Shown in pieces: positions 35,925 through 43,132 of a stretch of DNA of 64,000 nt; positions within the stretch are counted from its first letter, which is position 1; the number at the start of each line of letters is the position of its first letter. The notes beneath the pieces were generated by a model. That model was not told the DNA's origin, ran no database searches, and worked only from the letters and a program-made list of their open reading frames with translations. The translations under genes were made by a program, and so were the position numbers. The DNA is from Roseateles depolymerans (GTDB taxonomy: Bacteria > Pseudomonadota > Gammaproteobacteria > Burkholderiales > Burkholderiaceae_C), in contig NZ_QUMT01000003.1 of the NCBI RefSeq assembly GCF_003387155.1, forward strand, positions 956,233 through 1,020,232, written 5' to 3'.

Positions 35925-37229
35925 CTAAGCCTCTTCCGGATCGCCGTGCTGCTGCGGCTCCACGACGATGCGTGCATGCCGCTGGAAGGTGAAATAGGCC
36001 CAGGCCCAATCGGCAAACACCCGCACGCGATTGCGGAAACCGATGAGGAAATACACGTGCACGAACAGCCAGAACAGCCACGCTGAAAAGCCGCTGAACT
36101 GAATCGTGCCCAGGTCCGCGACGGCCGCCTTTCGGCCGATGGTGGCCAGGTTGCCGTAGTCGCGATAGCGGAATGCGGGTTCTGAACGTCCCTGCAGCCG
36201 CGCCAGGATCTGCCGCGCCGCATGCCGGCCGGCCTGCTTGGCGCCCGGGCTCACCCCCGGCACCGGCTTGCGGCTGCCGTCCTTTTCCAGGCTGTGGGCC
36301 GCGGCCATGTCGCCCACCACATAGACCTCCGGATGACCCGGAATGTTCATGTGCTCGTCCACGATCACCCGCCCGGCCCGGTCCAGCGGCACGTCCAGCG
36401 TGCGCGCCAGCGGCGACGCCGCCACGCCGGCCGCCCACACCTTGGTGTGCGAGGCAATGCGCTCGCGCTGGCCATCGGGCTTTTGCAGCTCCACGCCGGT
36501 CTCGTCGATGCCCACCACCCGGCAGCCCACCCGCACGGTGACGCCCAGCCGCTCCAGCTGCGCCTGCGCCTGGGCCGACTGCGCCGGCTTGAAAGCCGCC
36601 AGCACCCGGTCCGATCCTTCCACCAGCAGCACCTTGGCGCGGCTGGGGTCGATGCGACGGAATTCGTCCTTGAGCGTGTGGCGGGCAATCTCGGCCAGCG
36701 TGCCGGCCATTTCCACACCAGTCGGCCCGCCGCCGATCACCACGAAGGTGAGCCAGCCCTCACGTTCCGCCGGGCGGTCGGCCAGGGTCTCGGCTTTCTC
36801 GAAGGCGCTGAGCAGCCGCGCGCGCAGCTTGAAGGCATCGGCCAGGGTCTTGAGTCCGGGCGCATGGGCCTGCCACTGGTCATTGCCGAAGTAGCTGTGA
36901 GTGGCGCCGGCCGCCACGATCAGATGGTCGTAACTCAGCGTCTGCCCGTCGGCCAGATGCACTTCCCGCCGGGCCTTGTCAATGGCGGTGACCTCCGCCA
37001 TCAGCACGGTGAGGTTGCGCTGATGCCGCCGCATGTGACGGATCGGCGAGGCAATCGACGGGGCCGACAGACCTGCCGTCGCCACCTGGTAGAGCAGCGG
37101 CTGGAACAGGTGATGGTTGCTGCGGTCGATGAGGGTGACCCGCACCGGCGCGCCGTCCAGCACCTTGGTGGCTTCCAGGCCACCGAAGCCGCACCCAACG
37201 ATCAAGACATGAGGCAATTCGGCATTCAT
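35925..37229 (-). CDS. ndh: Type II NADH dehydrogenase
   Basis: A 434-aa single-subunit NADH:quinone oxidoreductase of the inner membrane. FAD site VLIVGCGFGGLEATKVL, NADH site FVVIGGGPTGVEMAGTLAEI, second FAD contact VYVVGDMAAA, quinone-side QAGRHAARQI, and a C-terminal hydrophobic anchor (AWLFWLFVHVYFLIGF). It does not pump protons. Start at MNAELPHVLIV. It is divergent from the WYL regulator, which might control it. Confidence 0.92.
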   Translation of the reverse strand: MNAELPHVLIVGCGFGGLEATKVLDGAPVRVTLIDRSNHHLFQPLLYQVATAGLSAPSIASPIRHMRRHQRNLTVLMAEVTAIDKARREVHLADGQTLSYDHLIVAAGATHSYFGNDQWQAHAPGLKTLADAFKLRARLLSAFEKAETLADRPAEREGWLTFVVIGGGPTGVEMAGTLAEIARHTLKDEFRRIDPSRAKVLLVEGSDRVLAAFKPAQSAQAQAQLERLGVTVRVGCRVVGIDETGVELQKPDGQRERIASHTKVWAAGVAASPLARTLDVPLDRAGRVIVDEHMNIPGHPEVYVVGDMAAAHSLEKDGSRKPVPGVSPGAKQAGRHAARQILARLQGRSEPAFRYRDYGNLATIGRKAAVADLGTIQFSGFSAWLFWLFVHVYFLIGFRNRVRVFADWAWAYFTFQRHARIVVEPQQHGDPEEA

Positions 37230-37290
37230 GCCACAGATAGTAATGGGATGACGACCTTCTTCTGTCAATGCGTTCGCTGACAATGCCGCT

Positions 37291-37983
37291 ATGCGCCGCG
37301 CCGACCGCCTGTTCCAGATCGTCCAACTCATTCGCGGACGCCGCCTGACCACCGCTGAATTCCTGGCCCAACGTCTGGAGGTGTCCATCCGCACCGTCTA
37401 TCGGGACGTGGCGGCCTTGCAGCAGCAAGGCGTGCCGATTGATGGCGAGGCGGGTGTGGGTTACCGAATGCGGGTCGGGTTTGAACTGCCGCCGCTGATG
37501 TTCAGCGCGGAAGAAGCGCAGTCGCTGGTGGCGGCCGTGCGGCTGGCGCAGCCGCAGCTCGATGCGGTGCTGGAGCAGCGCGCGGAAGAGGCGCTGAGCA
37601 AGATCCTGGCGGTGCTGCCGGGCACGGCTCGGGCCGCGGCGGAAAGCCTGACCGTCTATGCGCTGCAGCGCGGGCTGGACGAAGCCACGCGCGCGCGGCT
37701 GACGCAGTTGCGGCAGGCCACCGAGTCCCGCAACAAACTGCGGCTGTCCTATCTCGACCTCAATGAGCAGACCACCAGCCGCGTGGTGCGTCCGCTGGCC
37801 TGCTTCTTCTGGGGACCGGTGTGGACCTTCTCGGCCTGGTGCGAACTGCGCGAGGACTTCCGCAGTTTCCGGGTGGACCGGGTGCAGCAGCTGGAGGTGA
37901 TGGACGAGCGCTTTCGGGACGAACCCGGTAAGACGCTGGCGGATCTGCAGCGGCTGGACAGCGCGCGGGAAGACTGGGCTTGA
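37291..37983 (+). CDS. WYL-domain transcriptional regulator (YafY type)
   Basis: A 230-aa regulator with a DeoR-like winged helix (RADRLFQIVQLIRGRRLTTAEFLAQRLEVSIRTVYRDVAALQQQGVPI, GVGYRM) and a WYL-like sensor domain (LRLSYLDLNEQTTSRVVRPLACFFWGPVWTFSAWCELREDFRSFRVDRV). The WYL trio itself is altered (about WTF). Ligand unknown. It starts 61 bp from ndh, divergently. Confidence 0.85.
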   Translation: MRRADRLFQIVQLIRGRRLTTAEFLAQRLEVSIRTVYRDVAALQQQGVPIDGEAGVGYRMRVGFELPPLMFSAEEAQSLVAAVRLAQPQLDAVLEQRAEEALSKILAVLPGTARAAAESLTVYALQRGLDEATRARLTQLRQATESRNKLRLSYLDLNEQTTSRVVRPLACFFWGPVWTFSAWCELREDFRSFRVDRVQQLEVMDERFRDEPGKTLADLQRLDSAREDWA

Positions 37984-38013
37984 GGTGCTGTGGCGCTGTG
38001 TCGCGGCGGCGCT

Positions 38014-39102
38014 TCAGCGCACCGTGACGCCAGCGCGCGGCAGCGTCGCCGCCCGCGGACGCCAGCGCAGCAGCGGCGCTTCCACCCAGTGATAGAACGG
38101 CAGCGCCGCCACATTGCTCAAGGCCCAGGCGGCCAGCAGCGCGATCGGCGCCAGCGCGTCCAGCATCGGTGCCGGGCTTTCGGCGCGATGCTCATACAGC
38201 GCGTTGACCAGCAGGCAGATGGGGAAGTGGATGAGGAACAGCGCATAGGCATGGCGGGCGAAGCCCTGCACGCGCACCTGCAGCCAGTCCGGTCCCTGAC
38301 CGCGTTTCCACAGGGCCACGACCAGCGCGGTGAGCCCTGCCACCACCAGCCGCTCGCGGAACTGCAGGGCCAGGGCCGACACCATCAGCACGGCCATGCC
38401 GGCCAGTGCCGCGCGGCGCCACGGCTGCGGCCAGGACTGGCACCAGAACAGCAGCGACCCCAGCCCATACGCGCCGAAGAAGTAGATGCCATAGGCGTCC
38501 AGCGCGGCCATCCGGTTGAAGTGCAGCAGCGAGGCCGCGCACAGGGCGCCCACCAGCACCGGTGCCAGCCATTGCCGCGTGCTGCGGCGCAGCGGCAGGC
38601 GGCGCAGGGCCCACAGCAGGCCCAGCAGCAGGGCGAACAGCTGGAAGTCGATGGCCACATACCAGGCGCCGACGGTCAGCGCATCCACGCCGACCAGGTC
38701 ATGCACCAGCAGGGCATGGGCGAGCAACTGGAAAGCCTCGACCTGGGCCGGCACCAGCTCCGGCAGCAGCGGCTCCACCAGCCAGGAGGCCAGCAGGGTC
38801 AGGACGACAGCCGCCATGAACGGCGGCACCAGGCGCCAATAGCGCTGAGCCAGCAGGGCCGGAGCGGCTTGATGAAGATGGGGTTCCTGCGCCGACAGGG
38901 CCCGCGCGCTGAGGTAGCCCCCCAGCACCAGGAACACCTGGACGGCCATGCGCCCGTAATCGAAGAGCCAGCCCGTCAGCAGCGGGAAGAGGCTGTGCAT
39001 GGCTTCGGCGATCGGGCCGTAAGCGGACAGATGGTGCAGAACGATCAGCTGCGCTGCGACGGCACGGAGGGCGTCCAGCGGGAAAAGACGGGCGGCGGCC
39101 AT
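38014..39102 (-). CDS. Acyltransferase 3 family membrane protein
   Basis: A 362-aa polytopic protein (about ten spans) of the PF01757 family. It opens with FPLDALRAVAAQLIVLHHLSAYGP, where the Arg and His-His pair are the conserved active-site residues, and contains GYLSARAL, the RYWRLVPPF motif and AYALFLIHFPICLLVNAL. Such enzymes O-acylate sugars of surface polymers. No sugar genes are nearby, so the acceptor is unknown. Confidence 0.85.
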   Translation of the reverse strand: MAAARLFPLDALRAVAAQLIVLHHLSAYGPIAEAMHSLFPLLTGWLFDYGRMAVQVFLVLGGYLSARALSAQEPHLHQAAPALLAQRYWRLVPPFMAAVVLTLLASWLVEPLLPELVPAQVEAFQLLAHALLVHDLVGVDALTVGAWYVAIDFQLFALLLGLLWALRRLPLRRSTRQWLAPVLVGALCAASLLHFNRMAALDAYGIYFFGAYGLGSLLFWCQSWPQPWRRAALAGMAVLMVSALALQFRERLVVAGLTALVVALWKRGQGPDWLQVRVQGFARHAYALFLIHFPICLLVNALYEHRAESPAPMLDALAPIALLAAWALSNVAALPFYHWVEAPLLRWRPRAATLPRAGVTVR

Positions 39103-39295
39103 GGCAAAGAACGATCAGGAAAAACGGCGGCCACCCAAGGTGGCCGTCAGATGGGGCGTGATTCTAAAGGGGGTGGGCGGGAATACCCTGACGGGGTGGC
39201 GCTCCTCGCCCACCTCCGGCGACGGACGGTGGGGCTCCTGGAGGCAAGCGGCGCACCCAGCGGCCGGAGTGACGGGGCGACGCAACAGCGGCAAA

Positions 39296-39385
39296 GCGCA
39301 GACCGGGACCGGGACCGGGAACGGGAACGGCAACGGGGTTGCGGCTGCGGCTGCGGCTGCGGCTAGGGCTAGGGCTAGGGCTGAG
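39296..39385. repeat. 6-bp microsatellite cluster in intergenic region
   Basis: Runs of GGGACC/GGGAAC, then GCGGCT four times and AGGGCT three times. They lie in the 363-bp space between the acyltransferase gene and the CoxG-like gene, which otherwise shows no convincing gene. A small open frame across it is made only of repeat-encoded residues. Confidence 0.7.
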
Positions 39386-39465
39386 GATGGGAACGGGACG
39401 CCCAGGGTGACTGCCGAGCCGGGTTGATCACATTGCGAGCCTCACCGGCTGCGGTCCGGCGGCGG

Positions 39466-40086
39466 TCACCGGGCGGGAGGGTCTTGCCGCCGCTCACGCG
39501 TTGGCCGGGGCGTTGGCTGGGATTTCGGCCGGGGTTTGGGCACGGGATACAGCGTGCCGTTGAACATGCCCGCGAACCAGCCCAAATACCAGTCGAGCAG
39601 ACGCTGTGGCCACGGCTTGCGCACTGGGGGCACGGGGACCGGAAGGTGGCTGGCATGACGCTGGCGCACCACGCGCTCCAGCACCTGCAGCTGGCGCTTG
39701 AGCGCCGTGATGCTGCGCAGCTTGAGCCCGCCCGGTTGCTGCTCGGTCTGGAGCACTACCGACCAGTGCAGGAGCGTGCGCTCAGCGCCCAGCAATTCCA
39801 GGCGGCACTGCACTTGCCCTTGTACCGCGCCGGTGGTGGCGCCACGTCCATCGAAGTTGAAGCGAAGGCGGCTGGGGCGTTCCGCATCGAGCAGTTGCAC
39901 GTGGCCCTCGAAGCCGGGCAGCGTCAGGCGATAGCCGGCGGGATCGGGGTGGGCGGTCAATGACGCGCCGCTGCCGTGGGCCTCGGTCAGGGCCTGGGCC
40001 AGCAGCGGCAGATCGTGCAGCGACGCCCAGGCGGTGGCACGGGGCACCGGCACGGTCAGGTCGTCGTGGAGGGTCAGGGTGGGCAT
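39466..40086 (-). CDS. CoxG-like SRPBCC protein
   Basis: A 206-aa protein of the SRPBCC/CoxG type (PF06240): DDLTVPVPRATAWASLHDLPLLAQALTEA, GFEGHVQLLDAERPSRLRFNFDGRG, with a Pro/Arg-rich, probably membrane-near C-terminus (WYLGWFAGMFNGTLY then PKPRPKSQPTPRP). CoxG members help recruit or mature molybdenum hydroxylases at the membrane. Divergent from xdhC, 72 bp apart, which supports that role; no Mo-enzyme subunit is in the window. Confidence 0.7.
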   Translation of the reverse strand: MPTLTLHDDLTVPVPRATAWASLHDLPLLAQALTEAHGSGASLTAHPDPAGYRLTLPGFEGHVQLLDAERPSRLRFNFDGRGATTGAVQGQVQCRLELLGAERTLLHWSVVLQTEQQPGGLKLRSITALKRQLQVLERVVRQRHASHLPVPVPPVRKPWPQRLLDWYLGWFAGMFNGTLYPVPKPRPKSQPTPRPTRERRQDPPAR

Positions 40087-40158
40087 GGGTCCATTGTCCT
40101 CCGGGTCGGTCCTGAAGGGTTTCAAGCGGCCTGCCGCGTAATTGGATATGTTCCGGAT

Positions 40159-41166
40159 ATGGACAACATGGATTTGCAGGTGCTGCGCCAGGTGCAGCAA
40201 TGGCTGGACGCGGATCAGCGAGTGGTGCTGGGCACCATCACGCGCACATGGGGCTCGGCCCCGCGGCCGGTCGGGGCGGTGGTGGCGGTGCGACAGGACG
40301 GGACGATTGCCGGCTCGGTGTCGGGCGGCTGCATTGAGGACGACCTGATCGCGCGCATCCGCGAGGGCGCGCTGCGTCTGGAGCGGCCGGAGCTGGTGCG
40401 GTATGGCGTCGGCGCTGAGGCTGCGCAGCGTTTTGGTCTGCCCTGCGGCGGCACCTTGGAGCTGATGCTGGAGCCGCTGGGGCCGCAATCGGCACTGCAT
40501 GTGCTGCTGGAGCGGCTGGGCCGGGGCGAGCGGGTGGTGCGCCGGCTGGATCTGAAGACTGGGGCGGTCCAGCTGTCGGAGCCGGGCGAGCATGGCAGCG
40601 AGGCGGCGGACCGACTGGTTTTGACGGACGACGCCTTGATCACGCACCATGGACCGCAATGGCGGCTGCTGATCATTGGGGCTGGCCAGCTCAGCGACTA
40701 TCTGGCGCGCATGGCCTTGGCGCTGGACTATCAGGTGAAGGTCTGTGACCCGCGGGATGACTATCCGTGGACGCTGGCGGGTGTGCCGCTGACGCGAGAC
40801 ATGCCGGACGACGTGGTGACGGCGCTCAAGCCGGATGGCCACACGGCGGTCGTGGCGCTGACCCATGACCCGAAGCTGGACGATCTGGCGCTGATGGAAG
40901 CCTTGCGCAGCCCGGCCTTTTACGTCGGCGCCATTGGCTCCCGGGTCAACCAGGCCAAGCGCCGCGCCCGCCTCAAAGAGCACTTCGACCTGGACGACGC
41001 AGCGCTGGCGCGCCTGCACGGCCCGGTGGGCCTGCACATTGGCGCCCGCACGCCTCCGGAAATCGCGCTCTCCATCCTGGCCCACATGACCGCCGAGCGC
41101 TACGGCGTGCAGGTCTCCGCCACGCCGAGCGCCCCCGCCGGCATCGATGCCGGCTGCGCCCTCTAA
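40159..41166 (+). CDS. xdhC: XdhC/CoxI-family molybdenum cofactor maturation protein
   Basis: A 335-aa cytoplasmic protein. The N-terminal XdhC/CoxI domain has VLGTITRTWGSAPRPVGAVVAV and SGGCIEDDLI (conserved Cys); the C-terminal Rossmann domain has LLIIGAGQLSDYLARMA and GAIGSRVNQAKRRARL. It should bind molybdenum cofactor and aid its sulfuration before insertion into a xanthine dehydrogenase-type enzyme. ATG at 40159 is used; one at codon 4 is an alternative. Confidence 0.88.
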   Translation: MDNMDLQVLRQVQQWLDADQRVVLGTITRTWGSAPRPVGAVVAVRQDGTIAGSVSGGCIEDDLIARIREGALRLERPELVRYGVGAEAAQRFGLPCGGTLELMLEPLGPQSALHVLLERLGRGERVVRRLDLKTGAVQLSEPGEHGSEAADRLVLTDDALITHHGPQWRLLIIGAGQLSDYLARMALALDYQVKVCDPRDDYPWTLAGVPLTRDMPDDVVTALKPDGHTAVVALTHDPKLDDLALMEALRSPAFYVGAIGSRVNQAKRRARLKEHFDLDDAALARLHGPVGLHIGARTPPEIALSILAHMTAERYGVQVSATPSAPAGIDAGCAL

Positions 41167-41420
41167 GGACCGCGCGCAGCTTCAGTCCAGCGGGGCTGCA
41201 TGTTCGCTTCGCTCGACGACCACCTCCGCCACATTGAGCCCCCTCCACCGGAGCCGCCTCTTTGCACGAAGTCGCTGGACCGCGCGCAGCGTCAGTCCAG
41301 CGGGGCTGCAACTTCGCTTCACCCAACGACCGCCCCGCCCACGTTGAGCATCCTCCACCGGAGCCGCCTCTTCGCACGAAGTCGCTGGACCGCGCGCAGC
41401 GTCGGTCCAGCGGGGCTGCA
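41167..41420. repeat. 110-bp tandem repeat, about 2.3 copies
   Basis: The unit beginning GGACCGCGCGCAGC recurs at 41167, 41277 and 41387, an exact 110-bp period, each followed by TCCAGCGGGGCTGCA. The first two copies also share the block CTCCACCGGAGCCGCCTCTT. It starts right at the xdhC stop. Not protein-coding by appearance. The 110-bp spacing and long identity exclude a CRISPR. Confidence 0.9.
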
Positions 41421-41429
41421 AGTTCGCTG

Positions 41430-41511
41430 AAGGGGGCCGGCGCCGGGCCGCCCCAAGGCGGCCCCTCAGCCCCCTCGGGGGGCGGTCTGGTTCAGCCCTA
41501 AGCTGAACCAG
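41430..41511. repeat. GC-rich REP-like palindromes and 10-bp hairpin
   Basis: Nested palindromes (GGCCGCC-ccaa-GGCGGCC type, then CCCCCTCGGGGGG) are followed by CTGGTTCAGC (41487-41496) and GCTGAACCAG (41502-41511), a perfect 10-bp stem with a 5-base loop. The first part resembles dispersed REP-like elements of Burkholderiales; the last hairpin sits 10 bp past the stop of the minus-strand gene and could terminate it. Confidence 0.6.
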
Positions 41512-41520
41512 CGGGGGCAG

Positions 41521-42207
41521 TCACTTCATACTGTAGCCCCGCCCATCCATGCAGGCTTCGACGGCACGATTGAAGATATTGGCGTCATTCATCGCCGCGG
41601 GCTGCGTCGTCGCCCATCGGTTGCATTCCTGCCGGTCTGCTTCCGTCTGCGCCGCGCTCTGCCCGTTACGCGGATAGATGATGGGGTCGGGCTTGGGCGG
41701 CGGCGTCATCGCCACCTGCGTCTGCGGCACCACTTCCGCCCCGGGCGGGGGCGCCACCACCACATACCCGGCCGGCGCCGCGCTGTAATAGATGCCATTG
41801 GCGTAGTAATACGGCAGGCCGCCAATGCGCAGCGTCACATACGCCGACGGCAGCACCGGCACCACCAGCCCCACCGGCGGCACGATCACCCGGTAACGCG
41901 GCCCCCAGGGCTCGTACCAGACGCCGCCCCCGTACCAGTAGCGGCCGCCCACGTAGGTCGACCCTGGCGGCAGCCCATGCGCCACGTACCCGGGTGCCGG
42001 GTAGTAGTGGTCATGGTGATAGCGGGAATCGAAATTCAGCCCGATGCTCACACTGGTGCGGGGTCCGCTCCAGTGACCGGGCCCGTGCCAGCGGTCCTGG
42101 GCAGCGGCCAGGCCGGAGACCAGGGCGAGGGTGACGGGAATCAACCAGCGATAACCCCGGTGAGAGCGCCACTGGGAGCGCCGATGAGAGTGACGGTGAG
42201 GGCTCAT
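41521..42207 (-). CDS. Secreted Tyr/Gly/Pro-rich protein (DUF6515-like)
   Basis: A 228-aa exported protein with a basic, His/Arg-rich N-terminus before the signal core (WLIPVTLALVSGLAAAQ). The middle is rich in Tyr, Gly and Pro (YVGGRYWYGGGVWYEPWG, LRIGGLPYYYANGIYY), the pattern of DUF6515 periplasmic proteins; the end has two cysteines (DRQECNRWA, VEACMDGRGY). Function unknown. Confidence 0.7.
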   Translation of the reverse strand: MSPHRHSHRRSQWRSHRGYRWLIPVTLALVSGLAAAQDRWHGPGHWSGPRTSVSIGLNFDSRYHHDHYYPAPGYVAHGLPPGSTYVGGRYWYGGGVWYEPWGPRYRVIVPPVGLVVPVLPSAYVTLRIGGLPYYYANGIYYSAAPAGYVVVAPPPGAEVVPQTQVAMTPPPKPDPIIYPRNGQSAAQTEADRQECNRWATTQPAAMNDANIFNRAVEACMDGRGYSMK

Positions 42208-42382
42208 GATTGCAATGCCGTGAGCGGCCCAACAAGTTCAAGTGCTTATTCAACGCCAGGCCGGGGGGCCGCGTCTACGGGGGCCCGTATCCGCGCGGTA
42301 AAGATCCATTGCTCCGCAGGACGGCCCCTGTCCGATGCGATGATCCCCCCATCGCCGTTGTGGTGCTCCGCACCCCCGCCCC

Positions 42383-43030
42383 ATGATCGAACTGCACTAC
42401 TTTCCCAGCAATGCCAGCATGGCGCCCCACATCCTGCTGCAGGAACTGGGCGTGGATTTCCAGCTGCGACTGGTGGACCGCAACCGCAACGAACACAAGT
42501 CGCCGGACTTCCTGAAGCTCAATCCGAACGGCCTGCTGCCGGTGCTGTGCGACGACGACCTGGTGCTGCACGAAACCGCCGCCATCCTGCTGCATCTGGC
42601 GGACACGCATCCGGAGGCGGGTCTGGTGCCGGCGGTGGGCACGCGGGAGCGCGCGCTCACCTACAAGTGGCTGATGTGGCTGACCAACACCCTGCAGCCG
42701 TCCCTGATCGCCTATTACTACCCCGAGCGCTGGGTGGCGGAAGGCAATACGGCCGGCAGCGCCGAGGTGAAGGCGCAGGCCGAAGCCCGCATTGGCGGCC
42801 AACTGGATCTGCTGGTCGCGGAATTTGAACGCCACGGCGGCCCCTGGCTGCTGGGAGATCGCTACTCCCTGCTGGACCCGCTGGCCTTCATGCTGTGCCG
42901 GTGGACCCGGGGCTTTGCGCATCCGGCGCGCGCCCGTCCGGTTCTGGGCGCCTATCTGGACCGAGTGGCCGAGCGGCCGGCGGTGATCCGGGCACTGGAG
43001 ACCGAGGCGCTGCCCAAGCCGTGGTACTGA
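42383..43030 (+). CDS. Glutathione S-transferase
   Basis: A 215-aa cytoplasmic GST. The thioredoxin-like N-domain has LHYFPSNASMAPHILLQELGVDFQLRLVDR and the cis-Pro region NPNGLLPVL followed by VLHETAAILLHLADTHP (Glu-Thr contact glutathione). The helical C-domain has GPWLLGDRYSLLDPLAFML. The active residue is probably Ser/Asn in the SNAS loop (beta-class-like). Substrate unknown. Confidence 0.88.
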   Translation: MIELHYFPSNASMAPHILLQELGVDFQLRLVDRNRNEHKSPDFLKLNPNGLLPVLCDDDLVLHETAAILLHLADTHPEAGLVPAVGTRERALTYKWLMWLTNTLQPSLIAYYYPERWVAEGNTAGSAEVKAQAEARIGGQLDLLVAEFERHGGPWLLGDRYSLLDPLAFMLCRWTRGFAHPARARPVLGAYLDRVAERPAVIRALETEALPKPWY

Positions 43031-43084
43031 GGTCAAGGCTGAGGCACTGACCGGCCTGGCCGAGCCGCCGGAACTTCACGGGCC

Positions 43085-43132
43085 GCATGGCCGCATGGCC
43101 GCATGGCCGCATGGCCTCAGGGCCTCAGGGCC
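43085..43132. repeat. Short tandem repeats GCATGGCC and CAGGGCCT
   Basis: Four copies of an 8-bp unit GCATGGCC then three of CTCAGGGC, in the gap between the convergent GST and penicillin acylase genes. The end of the repeats reaches the acylase stop codon. Confidence 0.8.

Noticed and set aside
39101-39427. 108-codon plus-strand frame across the microsatellite
   Set aside because: The C-terminal half is only GTGTGN and Ala/Arg repeats from the DNA repeat, and it overlaps the acyltransferase start with no ribosome site.
41167-41420. Possible CRISPR array
   Set aside because: Period is 110 bp, only two to three units, and the repeated block is long with no unique spacers of constant length. 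No cas genes.
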